Assembly: GCA_023079485.1 (NCBI GenBank)
Contig: CM041104.1
Coordinates: forward strand, 8,044,864 to 8,108,863
DNA length: 64,000 nt
Direction: 5' to 3'
Origin: Archilochus colubris
Taxonomy: Eukaryota > Chordata > Aves > Apodiformes > Trochilidae
Part shown: positions 1-13,001 of the stretch, one piece after another
How the letters are laid out: every line of letters starts with the position of its first letter
How positions within the stretch are numbered: position 1 is the first letter of the stretch
Translations under genes and position numbers: made by a program
The notes under the pieces: model-generated
What the model was told of the DNA's origin: nothing
Seen by the model: only the letters and a program-made list of their open reading frames with translations
The model's database searches: none

Positions 1-2434
1 ATTATTTGCTTTTCTAACAGATCATTTATATTTTAATTTTTCTTAGACTCATTCAATGTCAACTGAGCAATGTGTTCAATTATTAGAAGCTGAACTAAAA
101 AATTCAGCTGATAACACTACACTAGTTTCTTAATTTTCTTTCCAAAACCCACAATGAACACATCACCAGGCCAGTGATAAAAGCAACTCTAAGCTGCATT
201 ATCACTATGAGATGATCACATATGCAGACAGTTGGCCATAACTTGTGTTTTTTTATGCCTCAGGGTTGCATTTATCTTGGAAATCAGTTTGGTATTGATG
301 GCATAACTCATCAGTGATGCAAACTAGCCCCTCTCTGCCAAACTGCTCTCATTGACCACAGGGATACCTTCTTCCTTTAGACAAGCTACTGGAAAGGACA
401 GGGGTCACATAAAATTAGTGAATTACCCAGATTTTTACCAAGTATGAATGTAGAAAATCACACACAATGTTTAAATGGAGAACCTTTAAAATGAAAACAA
501 ATAGGGATTATGTTTTTTGAAAGTCTCCTTCAAAGAATCTGTGCTTTGTAATTGTTTTCCATGAACAACAATGCAGAAGGAAAGAGGAAAAATCTTATGG
601 TGCAATCTGTATGTATAAATATGAACTAAAATAAGGAAAGTTTTTCTGAGATAAAGAAATTCACATCTTTATAACATGGACAGGTTCAAAACAGAAAATC
701 TTTGGATGAACTAGATTTTCTGTACAAATGAATACTGCTTTAATCATGTGTTTATTTTTGTTTGGGTTTTAATACTTATTAGTTATAACATTAATAAGAA
801 GAATCATGTGTGGGCTCTAGTTTTCCTCCAGATTCAAAGTATTTCTACTTAACAAATGCAAAAATTTAATGCATACAATGGAATGTGCAGATGCATGGCA
901 CATAATAGAAATTTGCACATGCAAATAGACCAATTATGCATGCATGTGTCAGCAGATTGTGAACCAAATATTTGAAAACTGAGCCCAGAACAGGAAACTG
1001 GCATGTCAAAAAGGTAGAAGAACAAGTAAAGCAAACTTTTGTTTTCTTTTCTTTTGTATTACTGATAGTTTTCTGAACTAAGAATCTAACATCATGCCTG
1101 GTTCAGTAGCCACATGAATAATATATTCAGAGCTTAGTATAGACAATTCTGTATTTTTGCACATTGATTTTACAGATAGTTGAATTATTAAAGATTTATC
1201 TACATGGGAAAAAAAAAGAATGGATTCAAATTTAAATACATTCCTGCAACTGCTGTGTAATATTGGTGTTCAGTAACTCTGGAAAGAGCCAGCTGGGTTT
1301 TCATCCCCAGTCACCATCTCTTCATGGAGGGGTTTCCATCAAAAAAACCCAGCCTCTATGCCAGGATCCGCCCCTCCTCCCTGCTGCCAGATCCTGCCCA
1401 TCTGCTGCTGCCTGTTCCCATCACATCAGGGACATTTCCTACTTCAGTGTCTGGAGGGGATCAGGCTCAAAAAAATCCTGCAGTTTGAGATCCCTCGTGG
1501 CATAAAGCTCTTTCATTTTGGGCCTTTTCAATGCTGCAGCCATGTTAGATGAGATTTCTGGATCTGCTGGCTGCTTGGGTTTGTACATCCTGAGTAAATA
1601 AAAACCAGGGGGGTGAATTCAGCAGGGACTGGGAGTGGGTGGGTATGCATCAGTTTTTGTTGAACATGCTTTATGCACTTTTCTTCATTTTGTACTGGAA
1701 GGAGGATACCATTTCACTGTGGGGGAGGGCAGAGAAGAAGGGGCATCATTGTTGATTGATGGTGCTGCCCTGTAGGACTCAAAGATGAATAAAAGGCAGG
1801 TGGGCTTTTGGTCAGGTTTGATACAGTTTCACTATGGTTAATGTGGGAGTCATTGCTCCTAAGGGAGTTTGGGATTTATCCCGAGGATTTACAGAGTTGT
1901 AGATGATAGGCTTAGATGACCTTTAATCTATTACACAGGAATATTGTGCTGTTGGAGTGGAATTTAAACCTAATTTGAACAAAAGCATTCTCTTCCAGCA
2001 AAGTACTCACTACGGAAAGAAAAGTGCGGGCTCTTCCCATCTTGAATTCATAAACCTTCTGATTTCAGAAACTGATACAAAAAAGTAAGTTAGAGGACAA
2101 GGGTAGGTTTTGTAGAGCCTGCCAGTCCCTTGTGGTGGGCTCCTGCTCTGGATTAACATCTTTTCCACTCCTTTTATCACCAAGTATCACCCATTCTTTA
2201 CCTTCCCATTTCCCTCTGAGATAGACAGACTTTCTTTGCTTGATCTCCTGTTCCTCAGTGGCTTCTCTACTGAGCATTTTCCCTTTTTGTCCCTTATTTT
2301 TACTTCCTTTTGAAAGTCTGGGAAATGTTGGACACTGGCCAACTGGTATTCTTGAGTGTTTGGACACTTAAGGATTATACAGGAGAAAATGAGCAGTGAG
2401 TGTCTGTGCTCCAGTTTCTATGGCAACAAAGATT

Positions 2435-2496
2435 AAAAAAAAAAAAAAAAAAGAGAGAGAGAGAGAAAAGACAGAAAGAGAGAGAGAGAAAAAAGG
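2435..2496. repeat. (A)n(GA)n simple repeat
   Basis: An 18-base A-run followed by GA-dominated repeats interrupted by AAAAGACAGAA. It could be an old retrotransposon tail, but no element body is recognised on either side. Confidence 0.95.
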
Positions 2497-5393
2497 CACC
2501 TACTCCTAGTTGCTGAAATATTTTGGGAGTTGAGGAATCTCTTGACCACCTTTTCTCTTATGGGCTGAAGAAGCACAGCACAGCTGTGCTCAGAGACATC
2601 CACAGTGGTTTGAGTCTCAGCCTGAGGGAACAATCAGCTCCTCTGCAACATATTTTAGCATTAGGCAGAAGTTAGGTAGAACTTCCCACTGACCACAGTT
2701 TCAGAGCACTTTGTGAGAGCATGGAGAGCAGATGGCCAGGATGGCTAACAGGGCCAGAGCAGTGGTTCCATCTGTAGCCCTGCAAGCAGTTCCTGCAGCC
2801 AAGGATTTGTCACTGACACACACAAAAAAGCAGCTCAAAGCCACACTTAACTATTACTATATGAGGAGTCCTGGAGCACATCACAAATTAAACAAAATGG
2901 TAATGAAATAGAAAACCTGAGTGACGTTTGGACAACCATTTGTTTCAGCAGTTTTCAGTTGTGCAGAGCCTTTTTCTCTCAACTTGGTCCAGCTGGTGTG
3001 TGAATGTTTCATCATCAGTGACTGGGAGAGTCCCAAATAGTTCAGGCAATGAAGCCAAAGATCCTAATTGTGAACTTATGGGAATGTGTAAGGAAAGGAT
3101 AAGGCTCAGAGAAAGGGCAAAAGAAGCAAAGTAGCAATGGCAAAGCAAGTGGGCTACTGATGCAGGGCCATGCAGGCTGCCACAGTTCAGCTGTTCTACA
3201 GCAGAGATGACAAGCACATCATTGCTGAGGAAGCTCTCAGCTGTGCAACATTCAGTCTTTATTTCCTCCTCTGTTGAATGAAGATGAATGGTAGGTTGAT
3301 GGTAGATTGAAGCCTATATCCCCCTCACCACGCTAAAATCCCAACCAATTCCTAAAAGGGAGCCAGATTTCTGCCATGTTCATTAGCTTTCCCTTCACTA
3401 CTTCAGTGATTTTTATAAGGTCTGTCAAAATCCACATTTCACCTTCACCCTTCCAAGCAAAGAGATCCAAGGCCAGTACAGCTCCTGTTTCTGACCCTGA
3501 AAGGCAGAACCACCCCAGCCCCTGCAGGAGCCCCAGCACCTCTCCAGTGCTGCAGGAAACTGGTGGCCAACCAACACATCTTTCTGCACCAAAGCCACCT
3601 GGGCTGTGACCAGGTTTTGCAAACATGAACTTGGTTATCCAGAGAACTTCTCTGCTGTAGCTTCATCAAAGACTGGCTTTACCCCCTTGGCTTCAGTGCT
3701 TTGAACTTTCCTCCTGAATCCAAATGAAGTACAAATGGGAGCCATTGACACTGTACTGAACTTTTAAGGCTGACACGCTATTTAGCAACTTATTACTGCT
3801 CGAGCTTTTGAGGAAAGTTTGCACCCACCATCCACTCTAAAGAGCTTTGTCAAACTGTAACCATTTTAATTTTACTACAATTGCCCCTGGAGGAGCTGGT
3901 GAAAGTTATACCAGCTGTACATTTATTTTACTGTTTTTACCTCCCTTTTTTCTGATCATCAGTCTGTCAAGGCTATCAAGATTTACATTTAAATGTAAAA
4001 CTGGACTGTCCACCAAATAGCCTTTGAAGCTATTAGCTGTGAAAGATAATCAATTGGGAATGGGCCCCTGCAGAGCACTTTTCAAGCAGTCATCACCAAA
4101 AAGCAATTTTGCTGGCAGGCTTTTTTTTTTTTCTTTTTAAATAAAATAATTTAAAAAAATCATGAACATCCCTAACCAATTAAAGTTATATCAATGGCCA
4201 ATCTAAATGACTTCACAACAAAAGCAAAATTTAACATTGTTTAGACAAACTGATTCACATGATAAATTTGGAACTTTTTAGGAGGGACTAAGAGGCAAGG
4301 ATTGGCAACTTTCATAATCCCCCAACAACTATAGGTACTTAGAAAAACAGAATGATCCAATATTCTCCGAGATAAGGGAAAGTGCTACTATATAAGTTAT
4401 AAGACATATATATAAGTTAATAAGCCTTCTCTCAGTCTTGTAAAAACTTAAAAAACAGGTACATTTTTATCACCTCTAACTTTTCAGCTTTAACATGGTA
4501 TTTTATATTACTGATTTTCTACAACTATGTCATCAATTATAGTTCCTTTCCTTTAATAGAACAAAAAAAGCTTGTTTCACAAAGACCTTTAATCTATTAA
4601 TTATGATTGCTATGCATTATGCAGTTCAGCTTTATGCATTCCTGCTCTTTCAGATTTTCCTTTAGGCCATCATGAGATGTGACTATCTCCAGTATCTCTC
4701 TAGGTATTTGCATCTCACTCATCACCAAGGTATCCAAGTTATTCTCAGACTCACAATATACTTCTGAGGTGCAGGTCACCCACTTTAGGTTAGGAATTCA
4801 GCAGCACTACTTCAGTGAAAATACATTTTACTAATACAATAATTAAACATGGCCAGCAACAGTACATGGAGACACAGTTCTCAAGTATGAAGTTGTGATC
4901 TGTGTTAAGAAAAGGCAAGGGATGGGGAGTCTCTTTCAAAGACAGTCATTTAAAGGGTGCAAACACAACCACCAGGGTGATGGCTCAGGGCTGGGTGAAT
5001 CCATGAGGATCCCAGCTGAGCTGCCTGGATGGCCTTGCTCTGCCTCACCTGGCCCAAGGGTTCCCACTCTTGAAAAGCTTCCACTTTGGGATCAAAAGAA
5101 AAAATGATAGAAAACTGTCTGAACAGCTCTGACCAAGAAGGATATGCAGCTTAAGTCTGCTATGTAGGGAAAGCCTTATTTTCAAATGCTGCCTGTATGG
5201 ATAACAGCTTTTCAGAGCTTTCCTTCAGTTTGAAAGCAGCCAATGGGAAACTAAACCTGAAAAGGTTGGAGGTTTCTTCCAGCTTTGTTTTAGGTGTCTG
5301 TTACATCAGGCTTGATAAACTAAAAGACCTTCACAGCATAACATTGTTTCATCCATGGGCACAAGAAGGTATAAATGCATTCTCTTATCCTTA

Positions 5394-5460
5394 AAGAAAC
5401 CCAAACAAACAACAAAAACGAACCAAAAAACACACCAAAAGCAATACAAAAAATACCAAA
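5394..5460. repeat. A/C-rich low-complexity tract
   Basis: About 67 bases made almost only of A and C (AAACAAACAAC-type words). Such tracts are frequent in avian genomes in my experience of them. Confidence 0.85.
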
Positions 5461-6900
5461 CTAAGAACCTCTAAAGGTCCTTAGATGATTTTATGTCAGA
5501 TAATGTTCTATATTAACCCAGCAAATTCACACATTCTTATCACTAACCAAGAAAGCTTTTGCTTTCAAACATTAAAAGCAAGCTTACATGAGTTCTGAAG
5601 CTAGGAACTCAGAGCCATCCCTACTGCATCTCTGCCAAAGTTGAATTTGTTATAATATATAATTTCTGTTTCTTACAGAGCCACTTACTCCTGAAGCTTA
5701 TGGAATAAATTATCTGACATCACAGTTCACAGAATTCAGCAGCATTACAGCAGCAGACCCTGAACATGAGTTATTTGTTACTCTAATGGTATATAGTGAG
5801 CTAAAAAAATTTTTTAAAAAAATCCAACTTTGCTTTGTCACAGACTTTTTTACTTCCCCACAACATTGTGAAGTCTCTAAAGGATGAAAGACAGCCGTGT
5901 AACCAAATACTGTACGTTTTACAAGTCCCTCTACATGTCCAACAACTGGAATAAAGACAAAGGCAGAACTGGATACCCGAGAGAGAAAAGAAAGCTTTTC
6001 CTACGACAGACTTTTAATTCACAATGATACCTGAGACATTATTTCCTCAGGTCACTATAGAAACCTTTATCACCTTACGAAAGGTCATCAGGATAAGTGA
6101 CAGGAGACATCAGTTTCTCTTAACAATATTGGTTTCTCTTCTTAAAATTTAAATAACAAGGCTAAAGATTTTCCAGCCAGAGATGTAAAGGCCATTAGAG
6201 TATGCAGTCAATATTCCTGAAATTATAGGATAGAAGCCTTTCCACTGAGGACACAGCAAATATTTCTACTGATGCCAGAGTATCACTTTGCAAAAAAGAT
6301 AACTGACTACATTTTCACTGTAAATAAATAAAATAGATGTATCTAAAAAAATAACCATTTTCCTAGTTGTTCTAGAGAAAATTTCTTGGCATTCTTCTAG
6401 TATTTCTAAAGAATAATTAAAAAATCCAAACCAGAAGGTACTTTCCAACGCAGTCAGATCATTATAGCAATAAATAGCTCTGCCAACATGATTGGGAAAT
6501 ATTAAAATTATAATTTTTTAAGCACAGAAGCCATGTGTATTCAATATAAGTCTGGGTTTCCCCCAGATCCCACAGGAGCTAGTTTTGGGCCAAGTTCTGC
6601 TTGCTTTTAGGTCTCATCCCATGTGAGGACTTGATCACATTTACTGATCCAGGACTGTTTCCTGGAGCTTCTGCATATCCAGTAACCCCCCTTTCACAAG
6701 GACAAATTGAGCTGGGTTTGAGCAGGAATCTGCCATTTTGATGCAAATGACCGTTAAAGTGTTTATCAAAACCACATAAAAGATGCTTGCAACACTGAGA
6801 GAGGCCTTAATCCAGAGTGCTGCTGGTTTATTGTTCAAATGCAATAATGCATCTTTCTGGGGACTTTGTGCAGGAGCTCTGCTCACACCCAAACTGCCAC

Positions 6901-6932
6901 ACTAAAACACAATTAAACTAAAACACAATTAA
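6901..6932. repeat. Perfect 16-bp tandem duplication
   Basis: ACTAAAACACAATTAA occurs twice head to tail without mismatch. Confidence 0.97.
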
Positions 6933-9261
6933 AGCTGTTGAACAGAAATTTGTCTTTGGATTTTTTTTTTTTAATGCTGCATATTTCAACCTCAGAAAAA
7001 CAGAGAAAAAAAGCACATTCTAGTAGGTGTTGCTGAGGATAAGCCTTTGCACACGTGATACTTGGGTCTGGTTTTAAAAAGCAGCATCATGGAGAACAAC
7101 AAAATCAAAAAAGGTTGGAAAGGACACAAGAGCAGGGGGGTGTTTAATTGGAAATGCATAAATGCTGTGCACCACTGCTCGGTGCTTTGGTGAATGTTCT
7201 TGCTCAGTGTAAGCACATTTCTTTAAGCAGTCGTAGAGATTCAGTTTCACAGAAGAGGGAGGGCTGTAACCCAGTGTAGCTCACTACTAGGACTCCACAA
7301 GACAATTGTGTAAAAAGCAGGAGACTGCAGAGAGCAAAACCCGAGCTGAATATCTTGAGGGAAGATGACTGGAATATTCAGTTTTAAACTTCCCTCTCAG
7401 GGTCAGTCGAGTGCAAAGCGGTGTAAACATCATCCATTTTGTAACAAGTGAGTAGAAGCCAGAAGAGTTTCAGAGCAGCAGCCTAGGCAGTGATTTTGCT
7501 CACTCTGTGCCACAAGGTTTTCACTACTTGGACTTGGAGATCACCAGGCAAGAACAAAATCCATCTATTTTCTCCTGGGAAGACACAACTTGCTACAGAG
7601 CATCAAGGCTATGGCAGAACTCTAGGAAGCAATACAATTTATTTGCCATGTGCTTGAGAGCAAGCAAGCTCTACAAAAAACACTTGTTATGAATTACCAT
7701 GCTCTCTCAAGGGATAGTTCTGTTGATAACATGAAAAATGTATTAAATGAATATCAGAGATTAAAACAATCTGCTTCTGCCAGCTCCAAAACACAAAGAC
7801 CATTACTGTCATACACAGAAAAAAAGCCACTATATTGGAACAGAAAATTGAAAAAAAAAAAGTAAACTGTCTCCATGTTAGCCTTGGTTATCAGCTACTT
7901 TTTTTTTTTTTAAAGGATGGAGGAAAGAAGTCTCTAGATTGTTCACTTAAAACATAATGCAATCAGCTAAACAAGGTTGAAGAAGCAACCCTAAGCTTTG
8001 TCTATTCATTCACACCATTTTGTTATCTTTCCTGTTTATCTTAGAGGCACACAGAGGACAGAATGAAGGTTAGTCTTTACAATATGACAAATCTACTGGC
8101 TTCCTATTTTAGAAGGCAAACAAGCCTTTTTGTGAAACTGAAAAGCAGATAACAGAGCTGTGTAACGTTAAGTGTAACATTAGATAGAACATCAGATTCC
8201 TGGAGGTGGTGGTGCATCCCCTGGGTGCAGGTCTGTTAGCAAAGCACAAACACAGATAAATTGCAATCCAAACTATCAGCTTTGTCAAAATCTCTCGTTT
8301 TGTATCATTCTTGTACTGCAAGACAACTCTGCAGCTGCACACTATGAACAAACTAAAATTAATTAATTAAAAAATGAGTTTAACTTAGTCTCACAATTAC
8401 AGTTCTGGCCATAAATCTGCTTCAGGGTATCTTAGCAGTAGAAACCTTGGGAGTTTTTATTTGTTACTTTTCATCTTAAATGACAGAAATATTTTTTACA
8501 GCTAAGCTTTTTATAACGCCTTATAAAAAGGTATATTGAAATGTTTTTACCCAGGAAGGGGTTAAGAGCAAGGACTGCTTAACAGGAAACATCATCAGGC
8601 ATGACAGGCCACTCACAGTTTATCTAGATCTGTAGCACCACCTATAGATGATACATAATTACTTCATGCTTATGAAACAGCATGCGGAGGTCCTTCATAC
8701 CAACAAGTATCTGAAAATTAATGGCACTTTTCAGTTTCCAATTTGTAGTAGAATTGCACTTTAAGTTTTCAGATGGGGTACAAATTTCTATAGCTGAGCA
8801 TGCCTACCAGCAGCTAGTCTAACTACCTCCAAACTTTTATCTTCAAAACTCCATCAGTAGTAACATTCTGCCACCAGCTCTAAACCCAGAGCAGCACATT
8901 TCCAGCAGCTCTTGTCCCATGGCCCAGGCAGCCATTTCCTATCTAGAAAAGTAAGATCCATCACTGGGGACTCCTGACATGGAAGCTCCTCAGTGGGGCT
9001 ACTTAAACTCTGTATCCATAAGACTTGTAGAAATTAAAAAATAATTATCCTTGAGATCATCAGCCTTCATAAAATCAACCAACAGAAACAGTGGAATAAT
9101 GGCATGGGGGCGAGCAGGCACAGAGGCAAACTTACTGGTGACAAAACCAAGTATGTAAGGACAGATCAATTTAAACTCTTTTGTCTTAAAATAAAGGGAA
9201 AATGTACAACTGGCACTCTCACCTGCTCCATCTCTGGTTTGCTCTTGGGGATAGTTTACCA

Positions 9262-9267
9262 TTTATT
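9262..9267 (-). terminator. Candidate polyadenylation signal AATAAA
   Basis: Plus-strand TTTATT, which is AATAAA on the ZFP64 strand. It is the first canonical hexamer downstream of the stop. Usage is not shown by sequence alone. Confidence 0.35.
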
Positions 9268-9686
9268 TTGCTATGCAGATCCAATCTGAAGCAACCCACC
9301 TCCCTCTGCACATGAAACAGACTTAAACCTCCAAATGCACTGAGCTTCCCCAAGTTTGCTCTCCTGCAGCTCAGCTGCCTACCAGACATGCCACAGCCTG
9401 GGCACTGGTGCTGCTGGGAAGCACAGATCAGCATGCACTTACCTGGGATGCCTTTCCTCTTCCAAGTGCTTTACAGGTAGTCTCAGTATAGCTGGATGGA
9501 TCAGGTCTGTGCTTCAGGCACAACAATAAAACATGACTGTTGAGCCCCAAAACAGCAATGCCAGCACTGAAATTCATGGCTCTCAATGACTGATCAGTGA
9601 TCTGATGTAGTAAACCCCTCCCACCTACTTAAAATTTATATAAAACAGGTGTGTTTGGTGACTTGGAACTGGGTCTTGTCTGCTTC

Positions 9687-9692
9687 TTTAAT
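9687..9692 (-). terminator. Candidate alternative polyadenylation signal ATTAAA
   Basis: Plus-strand TTTAAT, the common ATTAAA variant on the gene strand, about 2.0 kb past the stop. It is an alternative to the AATAAA at 9262. Confidence 0.25.
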
Positions 9693-10998
9693 CACCCAGC
9701 TGTAGGGAATAGATAACTAACAGGTGACAAGCCTGTATCACTAGAAAAGCTGGAGAACAAGTGTAGATCATCAAACTCTGAAATACACCTGTCAGTGAAC
9801 TTAGAACTTTTGCTTCATATTCAATACAGCATGAGGCTAGGAAACAAGTATGTAATGACTTTTTCATTAAGCATTTATGAAGTTTCTCTTTCTTATTGGA
9901 GTGTGGTCTTTTCTGACATCTACAAGTGTCAGGTATACTGCCAGACTTTAAAACCCAGATATTAAAACCAAGATTATTTGGAAATGTTTTGTTTGAAAAG
10001 AATATTTAGAATCAAGGATCAGGAACGTAGAAGAGATGTATCTTCAAAAATAGCATTTCCCGTAAACAGTGAAGGCAGCAATACTGGAACATTCAAGCTT
10101 AAAAAAACCCCCTTATTTTAACAAAAAACAAAGGTCACATTTTCAAGAACAACTTGTGTGACTGTACTTGTGAGTTTTCCTACTCTTCATTTTAAAGCAG
10201 GAAGCCTTACACTGTATATAGAGTATGTACCACACAGAGGGAAGGAGTGGGGAGCACCCCCACATACACAAAATAAAGGCTGTACGAGCTAAAAATTTCA
10301 AAGCTGAGGCCTGTTCAGAAAGTGGCCCTAAGTATATGACCTGATATGCTTTCCAGGCATGTTTTTAGCACATAAAGCAATCATTCAGTGTCTCCCACTA
10401 GCAAACACTGTGAAATGTAACTTGACTTTGATTCCCCAAGAGAGGATCTCAGAGCTAGTTCTGATAAGTTTCTTTTCAGTCTTCATGTAAGTTAGCAATT
10501 GTCCTTGGGATGCTGTCTGGCTGTGAAATCATTTCCAATTTTTGTAGGTGCAGGCACCTACAGAGCTGTCTATTTTCCCACATTGAGAGTCTGCTCTTTA
10601 ACTAGATAGTTTGGTGGTGAAGATGTTATTAACTACCACTACAAGAATGTTCCCCAGATAGAAGCTCTTTCAAATAGAATTCATTCATTACAGAAACGTG
10701 CATCATATAATGTTAAATTACCATGTCATTGTGATCCAATCTCAATTCATGCTAGAGTTTCAGACTTTGGATTGGAATCCATTTTGTTTTTTAAATTTTA
10801 AATGGAATGAATTTCATCTTTTCCTTTTTCCTTTTTAACTTAAAAAGAACAGAGCCAAAACATAATGCACTTTTACCACCCATGCAGTTACAAACAGGCA
10901 GCATAAAGATAAAAGCAAAATTTAAGTAGTGTTTGTAAAAAATATATTTGCAGCTGTTTTGTTCTTTAAAACACAGGTGTCTCTGACAGAGATCCCTG

Positions 10999-11025
10999 AT
11001 ATATATATATATATATATATATATA
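10999..11025. repeat. (AT)n microsatellite in the probable ZFP64 3' UTR
   Basis: Uninterrupted AT dinucleotides for 27 bases. Confidence 0.97.
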
Positions 11026-11700
11026 AGTTTCAGTAGTGTTCTTGCTAACAAAGTTAGTACTGTTGGACAGACAAAATTCTTTTGTTTTCTAAATTTGACT
11101 AAATTTGATCACCTGGTCTTCTGCAGAAGCATTTCCAGATTAAGTGCCAGGTGCTAGCAACTTCTACAGATAACAAGGAACAGTACCCTTAAACTTAACC
11201 AGGGCTGCATTAGACTTAATAGTAGATGTTTCTTACAGATCAGCAATGATGAAGGTGCAGTTAATGCATAAGCAGCACGTAATTGAAACATATTTCACTT
11301 AAAAATATACTTTGGAATAGCTTGGACTATTACCTTTTTGTGTGTGCATGAAAGAATGAGTCTGCTGTGAAGGTAATTCATCATAAGGTGAGGCTTTCTT
11401 ATTTTAGCCACCACAATACAAGAATCAAATTGTGGGAAGCTTTACTGCTTGGTGAAATTGTCAACAGTTGCTTCAGTTCTCAGATTTTACAAAGAACACA
11501 GCCTGTATTTCAATAGAGGCACATAAACAAACACATCCTCTGTTTCACATACAAGATGCATGTTTTCACATACAGGTAAGTAAAATGAGCAAGAGGAAGG
11601 TATTGGGCTTTGTAAGACAAATCCTGCATTCATATATGTCCTATGCATTTCTGCTGACTTCAGCACTGCCTCTGAGATTGAAATTTCTAGTACTTTGAGA

Positions 11701-13001
11701 CTAATCTGGTATGGAGTCTGCTGGACACAGCAAAGCTGTATGGGCTCCACTTTGAATGATAGAATAGGTCTGCTTAGGGGCTTCTGTGTGAGAGGATGAA
11801 GAGAAGATAGGAGGAGGGGGAGCTGAAGTGGACACTGTTATGCTCTGGCCTCCATCACTAACCACAGTCACTTCTGCTGCTCCTTCTTGTATCAAAGCAT
11901 TAAGGCCTTCTAAGTCAGAGCAGCTGATTCCAGAGCTGGTGATGAAAGCTTGATTTGCTGAAGCCTCATGACTGCTGACAGGTGCAGCAGGGATCAGGGT
12001 TTGGTGTAAGGCGCTTCCATCGCTTTGGTCGTGGGTTGTGAGAAGAACTGCTGGTTGTGCCACAGGCCCTGCTTCACTCTGAGATATGGGAGGTGGAGGT
12101 GGTGCCAACAAACTGACTTGGCCCAGAAGCTGCAAGCGGCTGTTGGCAGAGAGATCTTCCTGATTCTGGCTAACTAATGTAGGAGGCACGACATTCACTG
12201 ATGCAGCCTGAACAATACTGCTAGCCTGAGGGACCTGATGACCCACAATGATCTTGACCCTTCCCTCATTGTATGGAGAAACCTGAGCAGCCTGAAGTGG
12301 GACCTGGAGGTGACTGACAGTAATTGGGGCAGTGGTTTGCCGACCGGGATCCATCTGGAGCTGCAGAACAGCCAGTTCATTATTTTTGGATCCATTATAC
12401 ATACTGTGCTGCTTCTTATGACTCCTAAGAGAATCTTCTCGGACAAATGAAGCATCACACAGGTCACACTTAAATGCTTTTTTGGCATCTAGTTTGGCAA
12501 CTTGCCTGGAGCCGCCTTGCTTTGGCCTATCTCCTTCCTTCTTCTCTCCAGTTTGCTTCTTCGTCTTGACTTTGTCACCATGAGCCTTCCTCACATGAGT
12601 TGTCAGGTTGCTCCGCTGCTTGGTATCAAAGCTGCAGAACTCACATTTGAAGGGACGATCCTTGCAGTGGATTCGCTCGTGCACTTTCAGAGCTGCCTTG
12701 TTGGAGCAGGAGTAGTTGCATTCTGAGCACTTCACTGGCTGCTCGGGCTGATGAGTTCTTACGTGGTGCCGAAGGCTGGTTTTGTTTCCACACTGGAAGT
12801 CACACTCTGGACACTTGAGGGTGTTTTCCATGCTGTGCTTTATACGAATGTGTGATTTCAAGTTTCCTTTCATGGCACAGCGGACCTCACAGAACTCACA
12901 TTTGTAAGGTTTCTCCCCAGAATGAACACGCATGTGCCTCTTCAAGTCTGAGTTGATTTTAAATTTAGCAGGACACATTTGACATTGGAAAGGAGCATCT
13001 C
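11701..13001 (-). CDS. ZFP64: ZFP64 coding exon 6 (fingers 5-10 and C-terminal region)
   Basis: The terminal coding exon (1301 nt) follows acceptor TTTTTTGTTGACAG. It encodes fingers at 264-284, 292-313, 321-341, 349-369, 377-398 and 436-456; fingers 6 and 9 have the longer H-x4-H spacing. A Lys-rich linker (about 401-419) separates finger 10 and may act as a nuclear localisation signal (inference). The tail has short proline runs at 558-562 and 652-655 and Gln/Ser/Thr-rich sequence. It includes GRVKIIVGHQVPQ and VTVVSDGGQ, both conserved with mammals. The TAG stop is at 11703-11701. Confidence 0.98.

Larger units (their letters stand above)
1..9261. other. Non-coding flank downstream of ZFP64
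   Basis: Only short chance ORFs on both strands, none with a recognised domain or codon pattern. It contains the simple repeats and small palindromes listed separately. No C2H2 motif is present, so no alternative terminal zinc-finger exon of ZFP64 lies here. Confidence 0.75.
9262..11700 (-). other. ZFP64: Probable ZFP64 3' UTR
   Basis: This stretch follows the TAG stop without another coding exon and holds no credible ORF. It is AT-rich with an (AT)n tract at 10999-11025. The first canonical minus-strand AATAAA after the stop is at 9267-9262, with an ATTAAA variant at 9692-9687, so a UTR of about 2.0-2.4 kb is plausible. The end is inferred from these hexamers only; cleavage could be earlier at a non-canonical signal or later. 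Confidence 0.45.

Noticed and set aside
1895..1945. Words resembling the end of a CR1 LINE (TTAGATGACCTTTAA)
   Set aside because: The match is short and the usual terminal octamer repeat (ATTCTATG) is missing, so it is not supportable as CR1.
7110..7135. AGGTTGGAAAGGAC word as a CR1 fragment
   Set aside because: Only about 14 bases match, with unrelated sequence on both sides.
11230..11330. Possible C/D box snoRNA (ATGATGA near 11250)
   Set aside because: No D box (CTGA) with a terminal stem at a suitable distance.
12195..12726. Frames on both strands overlapping exon 6
   Set aside because: Shadows of the ZFP64 coding frame.
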